From: JAVBTT01 sp031556035
GTDB taxonomy: Bacteria; Bacillota; Clostridia; Oscillospirales; UBA929
Direction of reading: 5' to 3'
Length of the DNA: 64,000 bases
Assembly (NCBI GenBank): GCA_031556035.1
Contig: JAVBTT010000003.1
Span: 1-64,000, forward strand
Shown here: positions 24,484 through 32,795 of the stretch, piece after piece
Position numbering within the stretch: the first letter of the stretch is position 1
Layout: each line of letters opens with the position of its first letter
Translations under genes and position numbers: made by a program
Notes under the pieces: model-generated
Told to the model about the DNA's origin: nothing
Database searches by the model: none
The model's input: only the letters and a program-made list of their open reading frames with translations

Positions 24484-24545
24484 CACTTGGGTTGAAAAAA
24501 CAGCAGTCCCCGTCCCAATGAAAAACTAACAGAGGGTGATCCTTT

Positions 24546-25838
24546 TTGATTCAATACGCCATCCGTGGCGGAAAACGGCTCTCCGGTGAGCTCAGCGTCA
24601 GCGGGGCAAAAAACGCGGCTGTCGCCATTATCCCCGCAGCACTGCTGGTGGACGGTGTCTGCCGTATAGAAAACATACCCAAGGTAACGGATGTGACCCT
24701 GATGCTGGAAATACTCCAGGAGATGGGCGCACAAATAAAGCTTATTGACGATACCACCATTCAGATAGACGCCTCCCGCGTGTTGCACGACAAGGCCCCG
24801 TACGACCTTTGCCGCCGTATGCGCGCGTCTTACTACCTCATCGGCGCTCTGCTGGGCAGATACGGCAAAGCCAGCGTGTCGCCCCCGGGCGGCTGTGATT
24901 TCGGCGTCAGGCCGATAGATCTGCATGTCAAGGGTTTTGAGGCGCTTGGCGCACAGGTTGAGGTCGTCGGCGGATATATCAACGCCGCGGCATCCGGGGA
25001 GCGGCTCAAGGGCGCGAATATCTACCTGGATTTTGCCTCGGTCGGAGCCACCATCAACATCATTATGGCCGCAACCCTCGCGGAGGGGCTCACGGTCATT
25101 GAAAACGCGGCCAAGGAGCCGCACATTGTCGACCTTGCCAACTTCCTGAACTCTATGGGAGCGGACATCAAGGGCGCCGGCACCGACGTGGTCAAGATAC
25201 GCGGCAGGGACAGGCTTGAGGGTGGAACCTACTGCATTATTCCCGACCAGATCGAAGCCGGAACATATATGGCCTGCGTCGCGTCCGCAGGCGGCGAGGT
25301 GCTGATAAAGGGAGTTATCCCCAAACATCTCGACTGTATTTCAGCAAAGCTGATAGAGATGGGCGTCGATATCACCGAGTATGATGACGCGGTGCTGGTA
25401 CGGCGTGTCGGCAGGCTGCGCAAGACCAATGTCAAGACGCTGCCCTATCCCGGCTTTCCGACCGACATGCAGCCGCAGATAACAGCCTGCCTGTCGACAG
25501 CGTCCGGCACGTCGATGGTCACCGAGGGAGTCTGGGACAACCGCTACCGCTATGTTGACGAGCTGAAACGCATGGGCGCAAAGATTACCGTGGACTCCAA
25601 AATCGCCGTCGTGGAAGGCGTCAGGGGCCTGACCGGGGCCCCGGTGCAGGCCTGCGACCTGCGGGCGGGAGCCGCCCTGATTGTCGCGGCTCTGTCAGCC
25701 AGCGGAGTCTCCGTCATTGAGGGAGTCCACCACATAGAGCGCGGCTATGAGGACATTGTCGACAAGCTCAGGGGGGTGGGAGCGGATATCGTCCGCGCGG
25801 AGCTCCCCGAGGCGGAGCTGTTTCAGCAGGCGCTGTAA
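24546..25838 (+). CDS. murA: UDP-N-acetylglucosamine 1-carboxyvinyltransferase
   Basis: 430 aa; EPSP-synthase-type inside-out barrel. It makes the first committed step of peptidoglycan synthesis, moving enolpyruvate from PEP to UDP-GlcNAc. Markers: the N-terminal RGGKRLSGELSVSGAKNAAV, the flexible loop SPPGGCDFGVRPIDLH with the catalytic, fosfomycin-target Cys117, and FPTDMQPQITACLSTASGTS with the general-base Asp region. The length is standard. The start is TTG with AGAGGGTGA upstream. It overlaps walJ by one base (TAATG), giving a tight murA-walJ-rlmH operon. Confidence 0.97.
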   Translation: MIQYAIRGGKRLSGELSVSGAKNAAVAIIPAALLVDGVCRIENIPKVTDVTLMLEILQEMGAQIKLIDDTTIQIDASRVLHDKAPYDLCRRMRASYYLIGALLGRYGKASVSPPGGCDFGVRPIDLHVKGFEALGAQVEVVGGYINAAASGERLKGANIYLDFASVGATINIIMAATLAEGLTVIENAAKEPHIVDLANFLNSMGADIKGAGTDVVKIRGRDRLEGGTYCIIPDQIEAGTYMACVASAGGEVLIKGVIPKHLDCISAKLIEMGVDITEYDDAVLVRRVGRLRKTNVKTLPYPGFPTDMQPQITACLSTASGTSMVTEGVWDNRYRYVDELKRMGAKITVDSKIAVVEGVRGLTGAPVQACDLRAGAALIVAALSASGVSVIEGVHHIERGYEDIVDKLRGVGADIVRAELPEAELFQQAL

Positions 25839-26599
25839 TGGCCTTTGTGTGCACGCTGGCCAGCGGGAGCGACGGCAATTGCGTGCTTGTCTCGGACGGC
25901 AGGACGCGTCTGCTGGTGGACGCCGGAATTTCGGCTCGCCGCATCTCAAGGGCGCTGAGGGAGTTTTCCCTTGATATATCGGACATCTCGGCCGTATTGG
26001 TCACCCATGAGCATGGAGACCATATTTACGGCCTTTCGGCATTAAAAAAACCTGTGTTCGCGGCCGAGCTAACCTGCGCGGCTCTTAAATGCGAGGCCAC
26101 GCCGATAGAGCCGGGGAGGGCGTTCACCGTGGGGTCGGTGGGGGTTACGCCCTTTGCCACCCCGCACGACACCCCGCAGAGCCTGGGATACCTGCTGCAT
26201 GCCGGGGGACTGAGGGTGGCCGTCTGCACCGACCTTGGGCATATGCCGCCGGAGGCGCTTGCCGTATTGTGTACGGCCAACGTGCTTCTGCTGGAGGCAA
26301 ACCACGATGTCCAAATGCTGCGCCGGGGGCCCTATCCCGCCTTTTTAAAGGACAGGATTCTCGGGAAACGCGGTCATCTGAGCAACGACGCCTGTGCGGA
26401 CGCTGTCGCCGCCTGCGCCAGGCACGGGGTGGGCCGGGTGACACTGTGCCATCTGTCCAAGGACAACAACTCCCCAGACCTTGCCCTTGGTACGGTGGCG
26501 CACCGGCTGCATACCGAAGGGATAAAGGTGGGCTCGGACATATTTGTCGATGTGGCGCCGCACGGAGAGCTCGGCGCTCCCTATGGTGAGCGCCCGTGA
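25838..26599 (+). CDS. walJ: Metallo-beta-lactamase-fold exonuclease-like protein, WalJ/YycJ
   Basis: 253 aa with the metal motifs LVTHEHGDHIYGL (H-x-H-x-D-H), ATPHDT, VCTDLGHMP and the terminal CHLSKDNNSP, and the family N-terminus CTLASGSDGNC. WalJ/YycJ proteins are DNA-processing MBL-fold proteins often found with the WalKR cell-wall regulatory genes and with rlmH, and implicated in replication/cell-division coordination or mismatch repair. walK and walR are not here, but rlmH follows with a one-base overlap (TGATG). Cytosolic. Confidence 0.92.
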   Translation: MAFVCTLASGSDGNCVLVSDGRTRLLVDAGISARRISRALREFSLDISDISAVLVTHEHGDHIYGLSALKKPVFAAELTCAALKCEATPIEPGRAFTVGSVGVTPFATPHDTPQSLGYLLHAGGLRVAVCTDLGHMPPEALAVLCTANVLLLEANHDVQMLRRGPYPAFLKDRILGKRGHLSNDACADAVAACARHGVGRVTLCHLSKDNNSPDLALGTVAHRLHTEGIKVGSDIFVDVAPHGELGAPYGERP

Positions 26600-27015
26600 T
26601 GCGTGTGGACATAGCGGCGTCCGGCAGGCTTAAGGAGCCCTGGTGGGAGGCGGCCTGCGCGGAGTATGAAAAGCGGCTTTCCCGCTTTTGCAGGCTGAGC
26701 GTTATCGAAACGCCGGAGAACAGGCCGTTGCGCGTGACTCCCGGCGCCTTAACCGTCGCGCTGTGCGTTGAGGGTGATATGCTGTCTTCAGAGGATTTTG
26801 CCGAAAAGCTGGGGCGCTGGGCAAATACCGGCGTGTCCAGCCTGTGCTTCCTGATAGGAGGTTCGGACGGCCTGCCCGAGGAGCTCAAGGCCGCCGCGGG
26901 CTTTAAGCTGTCGCTCTCGCGTATGACCTGGCCGCACCACATGGCGCGCGCCATGCTGCTTGAGCAGGTATACAGGGCGTTTACGATCTTGGAGGGCGGG
27001 AAGTACCACAAGTGA
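26599..27015 (+). CDS. rlmH: 23S rRNA pseudouridine-1915 N3-methyltransferase
   Basis: 138 aa SPOUT methyltransferase. It has LCVEGDMLSSEDFAEKL, FLIGGSDGLPEEL (SAM-binding knot) and the signature LSLSRMTWPHHMARAMLLEQ plus YRAFTILEGGKYHK at the C-terminus. It methylates m3-Psi1915 in helix 69 of 23S rRNA in assembled ribosomes. ATG 26599 is chosen over the GTG just upstream. It is last in the murA-walJ-rlmH unit. Confidence 0.96.
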   Translation: MRVDIAASGRLKEPWWEAACAEYEKRLSRFCRLSVIETPENRPLRVTPGALTVALCVEGDMLSSEDFAEKLGRWANTGVSSLCFLIGGSDGLPEELKAAAGFKLSLSRMTWPHHMARAMLLEQVYRAFTILEGGKYHK

Positions 27016-27019
27016 TTGA

Positions 27020-27118
27020 TTTATTATACGCGACGAATACGAATACCGGCAGATATGCCGCTACATAGACGAAAATCCGGAAAGATGGACGGACGACGAA
27101 TACTATGTGCAGCTGTAA
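27020..27118 (+). pseudogene. C-terminal remnant of a RAYT / IS200-like Y1 transposase
   Basis: Five bases after the rlmH stop codon, the frame at 27020 reads FIIRDEYEYRQICRYIDENP followed by ERWTDDEYYVQL and a stop. This is the typical C-terminal end of REP-associated tyrosine transposases (HDHIIR...YI..NP..W..D..Y). The catalytic HUH and Tyr part is missing and a stop codon lies just upstream, so only the last 32 codons remain. RAYTs mobilise palindromic REP sequences, which matches the repeats in this window. Confidence 0.75.
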
Positions 27119-27142
27119 CATGATGCTTGGGAGGATAAACCA

Positions 27143-27604
27143 ATGCCGTTCTGCCCAAATTGCCGCGAGGAGTACCGCGAGGGCTTCAGGGTCTGCGTGG
27201 ACTGCGGGGCGGAACTCGTGCGCGAGCTTCCGCCAATAGAGAAGCCCGCGAGGGAAAGGCTGCCTGACAACATAGACGAGCTTGTCGCGCTGGATGTCAT
27301 GGAGGAGCTTGACTGGCCGATGATATCACAGGGCAGGCCGGTGCCGCCCGCCCGCCTTCCCGAGGAGTACTTCGACAGGCCGATTCCGGCGATGGTCGGC
27401 AGGCTGGAGGCGCTCGGGGTGCCGGCGCTGCTTTTGCTGGAGGGCAGCTCCTTCGACAAGGCAACTGTGTTCGGAGTGACGCTGGAGGCGGAAGGGGTGT
27501 ATATTCCGGAGGACGTCCTGCCGAACCTCAAGGATATTCTCCAAATAGCGCCGCTCGCGAGAAAAGCGAGGAAATACTGGCTGAACAGGGATTTTATGAG
27601 ATGA
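27143..27604 (+). CDS. Zinc-ribbon DUF2007-like putative signal-transducing protein
   Basis: 153 aa. The N-terminus is a zinc ribbon with two Cys pairs (FCPNCREEYREGFRVCVDCG). The C-terminal ~90 residues (GRLEALGVPALLLLEGSSF ... EGVYIPEDVLPNLKDIL) follow the DUF2007 layout, a small ferredoxin-like fold of unknown function thought to bind a regulatory partner. This ribbon-plus-DUF2007 arrangement is common in Clostridia. The gene directly downstream encodes a ribbon-less relative. GGGAGGAT precedes the ATG. No target can be named. Confidence 0.7.
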   Translation: MPFCPNCREEYREGFRVCVDCGAELVRELPPIEKPARERLPDNIDELVALDVMEELDWPMISQGRPVPPARLPEEYFDRPIPAMVGRLEALGVPALLLLEGSSFDKATVFGVTLEAEGVYIPEDVLPNLKDILQIAPLARKARKYWLNRDFMR

Positions 27605-27620
27605 GGCTGATTTCTGCTGA

Positions 27621-27636
27621 CCCTGCTTCGGCAGGG
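27621..27636. promoter_or_regulatory. Small UUCG-loop hairpin between the DUF2007-like genes
   Basis: CCCTGC TTCG GCAGGG in the 70-bp spacer; a stable UUCG tetraloop without a T-run. It could tune expression of the downstream genes. Confidence 0.4.
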
Positions 27637-27673
27637 CAACAAAACGTCAACAACACACGGGGAGGCAGTATAT

Positions 27674-28000
27674 ATGTCCATAGATTTTTGGGGAAAGGCC
27701 GGGGAGCTCAACTGGCCCAAGCTTGAGACCGGCGAGCCGGAGCCACCCGCGCTGCTGTGCGAGACCGGCGACCGGGACGAGTTTCAGCGGGTGATGATGC
27801 TGATGCGGGGCTACGGCATACCCGCGATTGAGCGTATGCCGGAGAACCTGCCGTTCACCACCGTGCTGTTCGGCAGCGAGATTCTGGGTGGCAGCGTGTA
27901 TGTGCCCGAGTCGCTGCTGGACGACGCGAAGATTCTTCTTACCGCCCCTCCGCCCGAGGAGCTTGAGGGGGAGGGAGACAACGAGGAGGAGCCGGAATGA
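27674..28000 (+). CDS. DUF2007-like protein without zinc ribbon
   Basis: 108 aa. LLCETGDRDEFQRVMMLMRG, YGIPAIERMPENLPFTTVLF and GGSVYVPESLLDDAKILL line up with the C-terminal half of the protein encoded just upstream (EALGVPALLLLEGSSFDKAT, EGVYIPEDVLPNLKDIL), so the two are likely paralogues. The C-terminus is a short acidic tail (EELEGEGDNEEEPE). The ribosome-binding site GGGGAGG is strong. Its last codons overlap the start of the phosphohexomutase gene (ATGA), which argues for coupled expression with sugar-phosphate metabolism. Function unknown. Confidence 0.6.
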   Translation: MSIDFWGKAGELNWPKLETGEPEPPALLCETGDRDEFQRVMMLMRGYGIPAIERMPENLPFTTVLFGSEILGGSVYVPESLLDDAKILLTAPPPEELEGEGDNEEEPE

Positions 28001-29724
28001 GTTACATTGAGGAGTATAAGAAGTGGCTGTCCAGCCCCGCGATTTCAGATGACGAGCGCGCCGAGCTGGAGCGCGTAAAGGACGACGACAAGGCTATCAA
28101 GGATCGCTTTTTTGCGCCTTTAGAGTTCGGCACCGCCGGGCTTCGCGGAGTTATGGGCCCCGGCATCAACCGTATGAACCTGCATGTCGTGCGCCAGACC
28201 ACCCAGGCGATGGCTAACCTGGTGCTGTCCGAGGGGCCGGAGGCGGTCAAAAAGGGCGTCGCCGTCTGCTTTGACTGCCGCCACAGGAGCGACGAGTTCG
28301 CCCGCGAGGCCGCCTGCGTGTTCGCTGCCAACGGAATCCCCGCGCGGCTGTTCGAGTCGCTGCGCCCGACGCCCGAGCTGAGCTTCGCGATACGCGAGTA
28401 CGGCTGCACGGCGGGGATAAACATAACGGCGTCCCACAACCCGAAGGAGTACAACGGCTACAAAGTCTACTGGAGCGACGGCGCACAGCTCCCTCCCGCC
28501 CACGCCGAGGTGGTGGCCCGCGAGATGGAGAAGCTGGACATATTTACAGGCGCGAAGACAATGCCCTATGAGGATGCGGTTTCCAGGGGGCTTGTCACCA
28601 TCATGGGCGCGGAGACAGACAAGGAGTTTCTGGACATGGTTATGTGCCAGTCTGTTTCGCAGGACTCCGTCAAAAAGGTGGCGGACACATTCAAGCTCGT
28701 TTACACCCCGTTCCACGGCACCGGGCACGAGCTGGTGCCCAGGGCGCTTAAAAAGCTGGGCTTCAAATACGTTATATGCGTTCCCGAGCAGATGATGATA
28801 GACGGCTCGTTCCCGACAGTAAAGTCCCCGAACCCAGAGGAGAAGGCGGGCTTCAAGCTGGCGATAGACCTGGCGAAATCGGTCGGCGCTACGCTGATAA
28901 TCGGCACCGACCCGGACGCCGACCGTGTGGGCATAGTGCTGAGGGACAACGCGGGCGAGTATGTGACGCTGTCCGGCAATCAGGTGGGCGTGCTCCTGCT
29001 GGATTATCTCATCAAGGCAAAGAGGGAGAACGGCACTATGCCGCACAATCCTGCGGCGATCAAGACTATCGTCACCACCGAGATGGCGCGCAGGGTCGGC
29101 GAGGCAAACGGGGTTCCGGTGTTCGACACGTTCACAGGCTTCAAGTTCATGGCGGAAAAGATCAAGGAGTTTGAGGAGAAGCATTCGCACCGGTATATTT
29201 TCGCCTATGAGGAGAGCTACGGCTATCTGGCGGGCGACCACTGCCGGGACAAGGACGCCGTTACGGCCTCAATGCTGATAGCGGAGATGGCGGCCTGGTA
29301 CGCCTGCAAGGGCATGACGCTTTACGACGCGATGGAGTCTCTTTACAAAGAGTACGGCTGTTACGGCGAGCAGACTCTCAACCTTGTCATGCCGGGGCTC
29401 GAGGGCATGGAGAAGATGAAGGCCCTGATGGCCAGGCTTCGCTCCGATCCGCCCGAGAACGTATCCGGAACAAGGGTGAAGGCGGTGCGCGACTATCTGC
29501 GCGGCGAGCGCTACGACCTGGCCACCGGCGCGATAACCCGGCTTGAGATCAAGGGGAGCAACGTGTTGTACTGGGAGCTTGAGGACGGCACGATGTTCAT
29601 TGTGCGCCCGTCCGGCACCGAGCCGAAGGTCAAGGTGTACATCCTTGCGCAGGGCAGTGACAGGGCTGACTGCGATTACAGGCTGGGGATATACTCGGCG
29701 TGGGCTGAGGATTTGAGGAACTGA
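27997..29724 (+). CDS. Phosphohexomutase (phosphoglucomutase/phosphomannomutase family)
   Basis: 575 aa, the long PGM2-like form. Domains in order: the active-site serine loop ITASHNPKEYNG (Ser ~146), the metal loop GTDPDADRVGIV (~302), the sugar-binding EESYGYLAGDH (~404) and the phosphate-binding RPSGTEPKVKVY (~537). All key residues are present. The enzyme swaps phosphate between C1 and C6 of glucose, or of a related sugar such as mannose or a pentose, feeding cell-wall and glycogen precursors or catabolism. The start ATG overlaps the DUF2007-like stop by four bases. The exact sugar specificity is not readable here. Confidence 0.95.
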   Translation: MSYIEEYKKWLSSPAISDDERAELERVKDDDKAIKDRFFAPLEFGTAGLRGVMGPGINRMNLHVVRQTTQAMANLVLSEGPEAVKKGVAVCFDCRHRSDEFAREAACVFAANGIPARLFESLRPTPELSFAIREYGCTAGINITASHNPKEYNGYKVYWSDGAQLPPAHAEVVAREMEKLDIFTGAKTMPYEDAVSRGLVTIMGAETDKEFLDMVMCQSVSQDSVKKVADTFKLVYTPFHGTGHELVPRALKKLGFKYVICVPEQMMIDGSFPTVKSPNPEEKAGFKLAIDLAKSVGATLIIGTDPDADRVGIVLRDNAGEYVTLSGNQVGVLLLDYLIKAKRENGTMPHNPAAIKTIVTTEMARRVGEANGVPVFDTFTGFKFMAEKIKEFEEKHSHRYIFAYEESYGYLAGDHCRDKDAVTASMLIAEMAAWYACKGMTLYDAMESLYKEYGCYGEQTLNLVMPGLEGMEKMKALMARLRSDPPENVSGTRVKAVRDYLRGERYDLATGAITRLEIKGSNVLYWELEDGTMFIVRPSGTEPKVKVYILAQGSDRADCDYRLGIYSAWAEDLRN

Positions 29725-29815
29725 ATCCCCCTCCGTCTGCGGACGGTTTCCCCCTTTAACAAGGGGGATTGGGGATAAGAGCCTCCCTTGTCAAAGGGAG
29801 GGGGAGGGATTCCGT
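29724..29815 (+). repeat. REP/MITE-like palindromic element, copy 2
   Basis: Modules in order: CCGTCTGCGGACGG, then CCCCCTTTAACAAGGGGG, a GATTGGGG spacer, and CCTCCCTTGTCAAAGGGAGG followed by GGGAGGGATTCCG. The same modules in the same order occur at 37024. It starts at the stop codon of the phosphohexomutase gene and may serve as its terminator. Confidence 0.75.
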
Positions 29816-29864
29816 GAAAAACTGGCGATAATACTTTAATTATATAGGACAAAGGATAAAAATT

Positions 29865-30359
29865 TTGAAAAAACCGATTCTTTTTGTTATAATAGCGTTT
29901 ATCCTCTCACTGAGCGCGTGCTCACCGGAGGCTTCGCCCTCCGCGTCCGTTTCGCCGTCACCGTCGGCCTCCCCGTCGCAGTCTCCGGACGCGGGGCAGG
30001 ACCAGGACGTTCAGGCTCTGATCGTGGGCGGATGGGATATTAATCGGGCGGAAAACACGCAAAGCGGCGAGGCTATCCCGCTGAACGACCTCTACGGCAC
30101 CGGCATACGCTACGGTGGCGAGCTGATGTTCGACGCGGAGGGCACCTTCAGCAGATATATCGGAGTCACGGACGGGGAGAAGGCGTCGCACTGGGGAACC
30201 TATTCGGTGACCGGCAACGGTATCGCCCTGACGTATGACAACGGACAGACCGTTAGCGCCGAGTACGACCCGGAGACGGGCGAGATGAGGTATTATCTGG
30301 AGGATGACCCGGCGGCGGCGGTAACCGAGTATTATGTGAGGGGAAAGCTCTCGCGGTAG
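29865..30359 (+). CDS. Small lipoprotein of unknown function
   Basis: 164 aa. The N-terminus has two Lys, a hydrophobic stretch (ILFVIIAFILSLSAC) and the lipobox LSAC, so it should be lipidated and held on the outer face of the membrane. A 25-residue Ser/Pro-rich linker (SPSPSASPSQSPD) follows. The folded C-terminal part (GGWDINRAENTQSGE ... YYLEDDPAAAVTEYYVRGKL) looks like a small beta-rich lipocalin-type domain with a GGW start, as seen in many Clostridia lipoproteins. The start is TTG 29865 with AAAGGA upstream. The first codons also form an excellent promoter sequence (TTGAAA-17-TATAAT), which is either chance or an internal promoter for bipA. Confidence 0.7.
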   Translation: MKKPILFVIIAFILSLSACSPEASPSASVSPSPSASPSQSPDAGQDQDVQALIVGGWDINRAENTQSGEAIPLNDLYGTGIRYGGELMFDAEGTFSRYIGVTDGEKASHWGTYSVTGNGIALTYDNGQTVSAEYDPETGEMRYYLEDDPAAAVTEYYVRGKLSR

Positions 30360-30384
30360 GGATACTTTAAGCGGTATATTAGTA

Positions 30385-30411
30385 TATGTCCCCGCCTCCG
30401 GCGGGGACATA
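30385..30411. repeat. 12-bp palindrome upstream of bipA
   Basis: TATGTCCCCGCC, TCC, GGCGGGGACATA; a perfect stem with 3-nt loop. It lacks a clear T-run. It resembles, in its C/G core, the hairpin upstream of the MFS gene at 43369. Confidence 0.65.
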
Positions 30412-30443
30412 GAAAAGTCTATATATAAAAGGCAGGTTAGATT

Positions 30444-32249
30444 TTGGAACTTCGCAATATTGCAATCATCGCGCATGTTGACCACGGCAAGACCACCCTG
30501 GTGGACGAGATGCTGGCGCAGGCGGGCGCGTTCCGCGAGAATCAGACGGTGCAGGAGCGCGTGATGGACTCCGGCGACCTGGAGCGTGAGCGCGGAATAA
30601 CGATTCTCGCGAAAAACACGGCGATACACTACAACGGCGTAAAAATCAACATTGTGGACACCCCCGGCCACGCCGACTTCTCCGGCGAGGTGGAGCGCAT
30701 ACTCAAGATGGTGTCCGGCGTGCTGCTGCTGGTGGACGCCGCAGAGGGCCCAATGCCGCAGACCCGCTTCGTGCTCCAGCGGGCGCTGGAGTTGGGCCAC
30801 CGGGTCATAGTGGTAATCAACAAAATAGACAAGCCGGACGCGAGAGTCTACGAGGCGGTGGACGAGGTGCTGGAGCTGATGATGGACCTTCAGGCCACCG
30901 ACGAGCAGCTCGACAGCCCGATTCTGTTCTGCTCCGGCCGGGAGGGGACGGCTTCGCTGTCCCCGGATGAGGCGGGCAAGGACCTCACCCCGCTGTACGA
31001 TACAATACTCTCCCACGTCCCCGCGCCGGACTGCTCGGCCGAGGGCCCGGCGCAGCTGCTGGTGTCCTCGATCGACTACAACGAATACGTGGGCAGGATC
31101 GGCATAGGCCGGATCGAGCGCGGCGTACTGAGGCAGGGCATGGATATAACGGTCTGCGCCTCCTCGGGCGGCTCTCCGTACAAGTCTAAGCTCGTCAACC
31201 TATACACGATTGAGGATCTGCGCCGGGAGCCGGTGGAGGAGGCGGAGGCGGGCGAGATCGTCTGCTTCTCCGGAGTTGAGAAAATCACCATAGGGGACAC
31301 GGTCTGCGACCCCGTCTGCGTGGAGCCGCTGCCGTTCGTGCGCATCTCCGACCCGACGGTCGAGATGACCTTCTCGGTCAACGACAGCCCGTTCGCCGGC
31401 AGGGACGGCAAATTTGTCACATCCCGCAACCTGCGCGAGAGGCTCTACCGCGAGCTTTTGAAGGATGTGTCGCTGCGGGTGCAGGACACCGACTCGACTG
31501 AGGCGTTCAACGTGGCGGGGCGCGGCGAGATGCACCTGTCGATTCTGATGGAGATGATGAGGCGAGAGGGCTACGAGTTCCAGGTCTCCACCCCCCGCGT
31601 ATTGTACAGGGAAATAGACGGGATCCGGCACGAGCCGATTGAGCGGCTTGTCTGCGATATCCCGGAGGAGTGCGTGGGGGCCGTGATGGAGAAAATCGGC
31701 TCGCGCAAGGGCGAGCTCGTCCACATGGCGCCGGTGGGCAGCCGGATGCGCCTTGAGTTCAAGGTGCCGTCCCGGGGCCTGTTCGGCTACCGCAACGAGT
31801 TCCTGTCCGACACCCGCGGCGAGGGGATCATGTCCAGCGTTCTTGACGGCTACGCGCCCTATAAGGGCGACATATCCAGGCGTCAGGGCGGCTCGCTTGT
31901 ATGCTACGAATCGGGCGAGGCGGTCGGCTACGGGCTTTCGGGCGCACAGGAGCGCGGGGTGCTGTTCGTCTCCCCCGGCACCCCGGTGTACGCCGGGCAG
32001 ATTGTCGGGCAAAACGCAAAGGCTGACGACATGGTGGTCAACGTATGCAAGCGCAAGCAGCTCACCAACATGCGCGCCTCCGGCTCGGACGACGCGCTGA
32101 GGTTGGTTCCTCCGCGCCTGTTCAGCCTTGAGCAGGCCCTGGAGTTTCTGGCCGACGACGAGCTGCTGGAGGTCACTCCCAAGACATTCCGGCTGCGCAA
32201 GCGCATTTTGTCCCACGAGCAGAGGATGAAGCTGCTGAAGAAGGGGTAG
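30444..32249 (+). CDS. typA: Translational GTPase BipA/TypA
   Basis: 601 aa. GTPase motifs AHVDHGKTTLVDEM (G1), ERERGITILAKNT (G2), VDTPGHADFSGEVERI (G3), NKIDKPDAR (G4) and CSGREGTAS (G5) are followed by domain II, an EF-G-like domain and the BipA-specific C-terminal domain (KRKQLTNMRASGSDDALRLV). BipA binds the 70S ribosome, helps 50S assembly and is needed at low temperature or stress. The start is TTG 30444, which gives the family N-terminus ELRNIAIIAHVDHG. The gene is seven bases from the GNAT gene downstream, so they share a transcript. Confidence 0.97.
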   Translation: MELRNIAIIAHVDHGKTTLVDEMLAQAGAFRENQTVQERVMDSGDLERERGITILAKNTAIHYNGVKINIVDTPGHADFSGEVERILKMVSGVLLLVDAAEGPMPQTRFVLQRALELGHRVIVVINKIDKPDARVYEAVDEVLELMMDLQATDEQLDSPILFCSGREGTASLSPDEAGKDLTPLYDTILSHVPAPDCSAEGPAQLLVSSIDYNEYVGRIGIGRIERGVLRQGMDITVCASSGGSPYKSKLVNLYTIEDLRREPVEEAEAGEIVCFSGVEKITIGDTVCDPVCVEPLPFVRISDPTVEMTFSVNDSPFAGRDGKFVTSRNLRERLYRELLKDVSLRVQDTDSTEAFNVAGRGEMHLSILMEMMRREGYEFQVSTPRVLYREIDGIRHEPIERLVCDIPEECVGAVMEKIGSRKGELVHMAPVGSRMRLEFKVPSRGLFGYRNEFLSDTRGEGIMSSVLDGYAPYKGDISRRQGGSLVCYESGEAVGYGLSGAQERGVLFVSPGTPVYAGQIVGQNAKADDMVVNVCKRKQLTNMRASGSDDALRLVPPRLFSLEQALEFLADDELLEVTPKTFRLRKRILSHEQRMKLLKKG

Positions 32250-32255
32250 ATAACC

Positions 32256-32795
32256 ATGCTTCGGATAGATGGCGGGCGGCTGTCCCTCAAGACGCTCACG
32301 CGCGGGGAGTTTCACGATTTTTACAAACGCTATGCGCCCGACCCGGTCATGGATCCGCAGCCTTATGTCTATGACCGGGACAAGGTGGACAGGTTCTTCG
32401 ATATCTGCGCGGAGAAGGAGAGCTGGTACCCCAGGCTGGGAATATTTCTGATGGGCGGCGAGCTGGTCGGCGAGCTTTCGATCAAGCGCATAGACCATGA
32501 AAAGAGCCGCTGCGAGCTGGGTGTCGCGATGGTAAACGACGCGTTCAAGGGTAAAGGCTACGGCACTGAGGCCGTGCAGCTGGCCATCGGGTATGTTTTT
32601 GGAACTCTTGGATTAAAATCCATATACGCGGATACAATGGGCTCAAACGGGGTTATGCAACACATATTGGAGAAGCTGGGCTTTGTCCTGATCGGCCGGG
32701 AGGAGCGGAGATACGACATGCGCGGCAGGTGGGAGGACAGGCTGGACTATGTTTTGGAGAACCCCCTTTACAGGAAGCAGAGTGATAAAGCTTGA
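32256..32795 (+). CDS. GNAT-family N-acetyltransferase (RimJ/RimL type)
   Basis: 179 aa. The acetyl-CoA-binding motif is GVAMVNDAFKGKGYGTEAVQ (Q/R-x-x-G-x-G/A), followed by IGYVFGTLGLKSIYADTMGS and the terminal LEKLGFVLIGREERRY. The fold is that of Acetyltransf_3 proteins, which acetylate ribosomal protein N-termini, aminoglycosides, spermidine or small metabolites; the substrate is not readable. It lies between bipA and an LTA-synthase-like gene and overlaps the latter by four bases (TTGA). Confidence 0.88.
   Translation: MLRIDGGRLSLKTLTRGEFHDFYKRYAPDPVMDPQPYVYDRDKVDRFFDICAEKESWYPRLGIFLMGGELVGELSIKRIDHEKSRCELGVAMVNDAFKGKGYGTEAVQLAIGYVFGTLGLKSIYADTMGSNGVMQHILEKLGFVLIGREERRYDMRGRWEDRLDYVLENPLYRKQSDKA

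Larger units (their letters stand above)
24108..24545. other. Intergenic region between GH95 gene and murA
   Basis: 438 bp with no gene. It holds the hairpin AAAAGCCT / AGGCTTTT (24181-24204), a second stem TGCGGCA / TGCCGCA (about 24301-24318) and the murA promoter. The first hairpin may be a terminator left from a lost upstream gene. Confidence 0.5.

Noticed and set aside
31200..32498. 432-aa minus-strand ORF opposite bipA
   Set aside because: It is a shadow of GC-rich codon use in typA; its translation has no family pattern, while the plus strand has all GTPase motifs.
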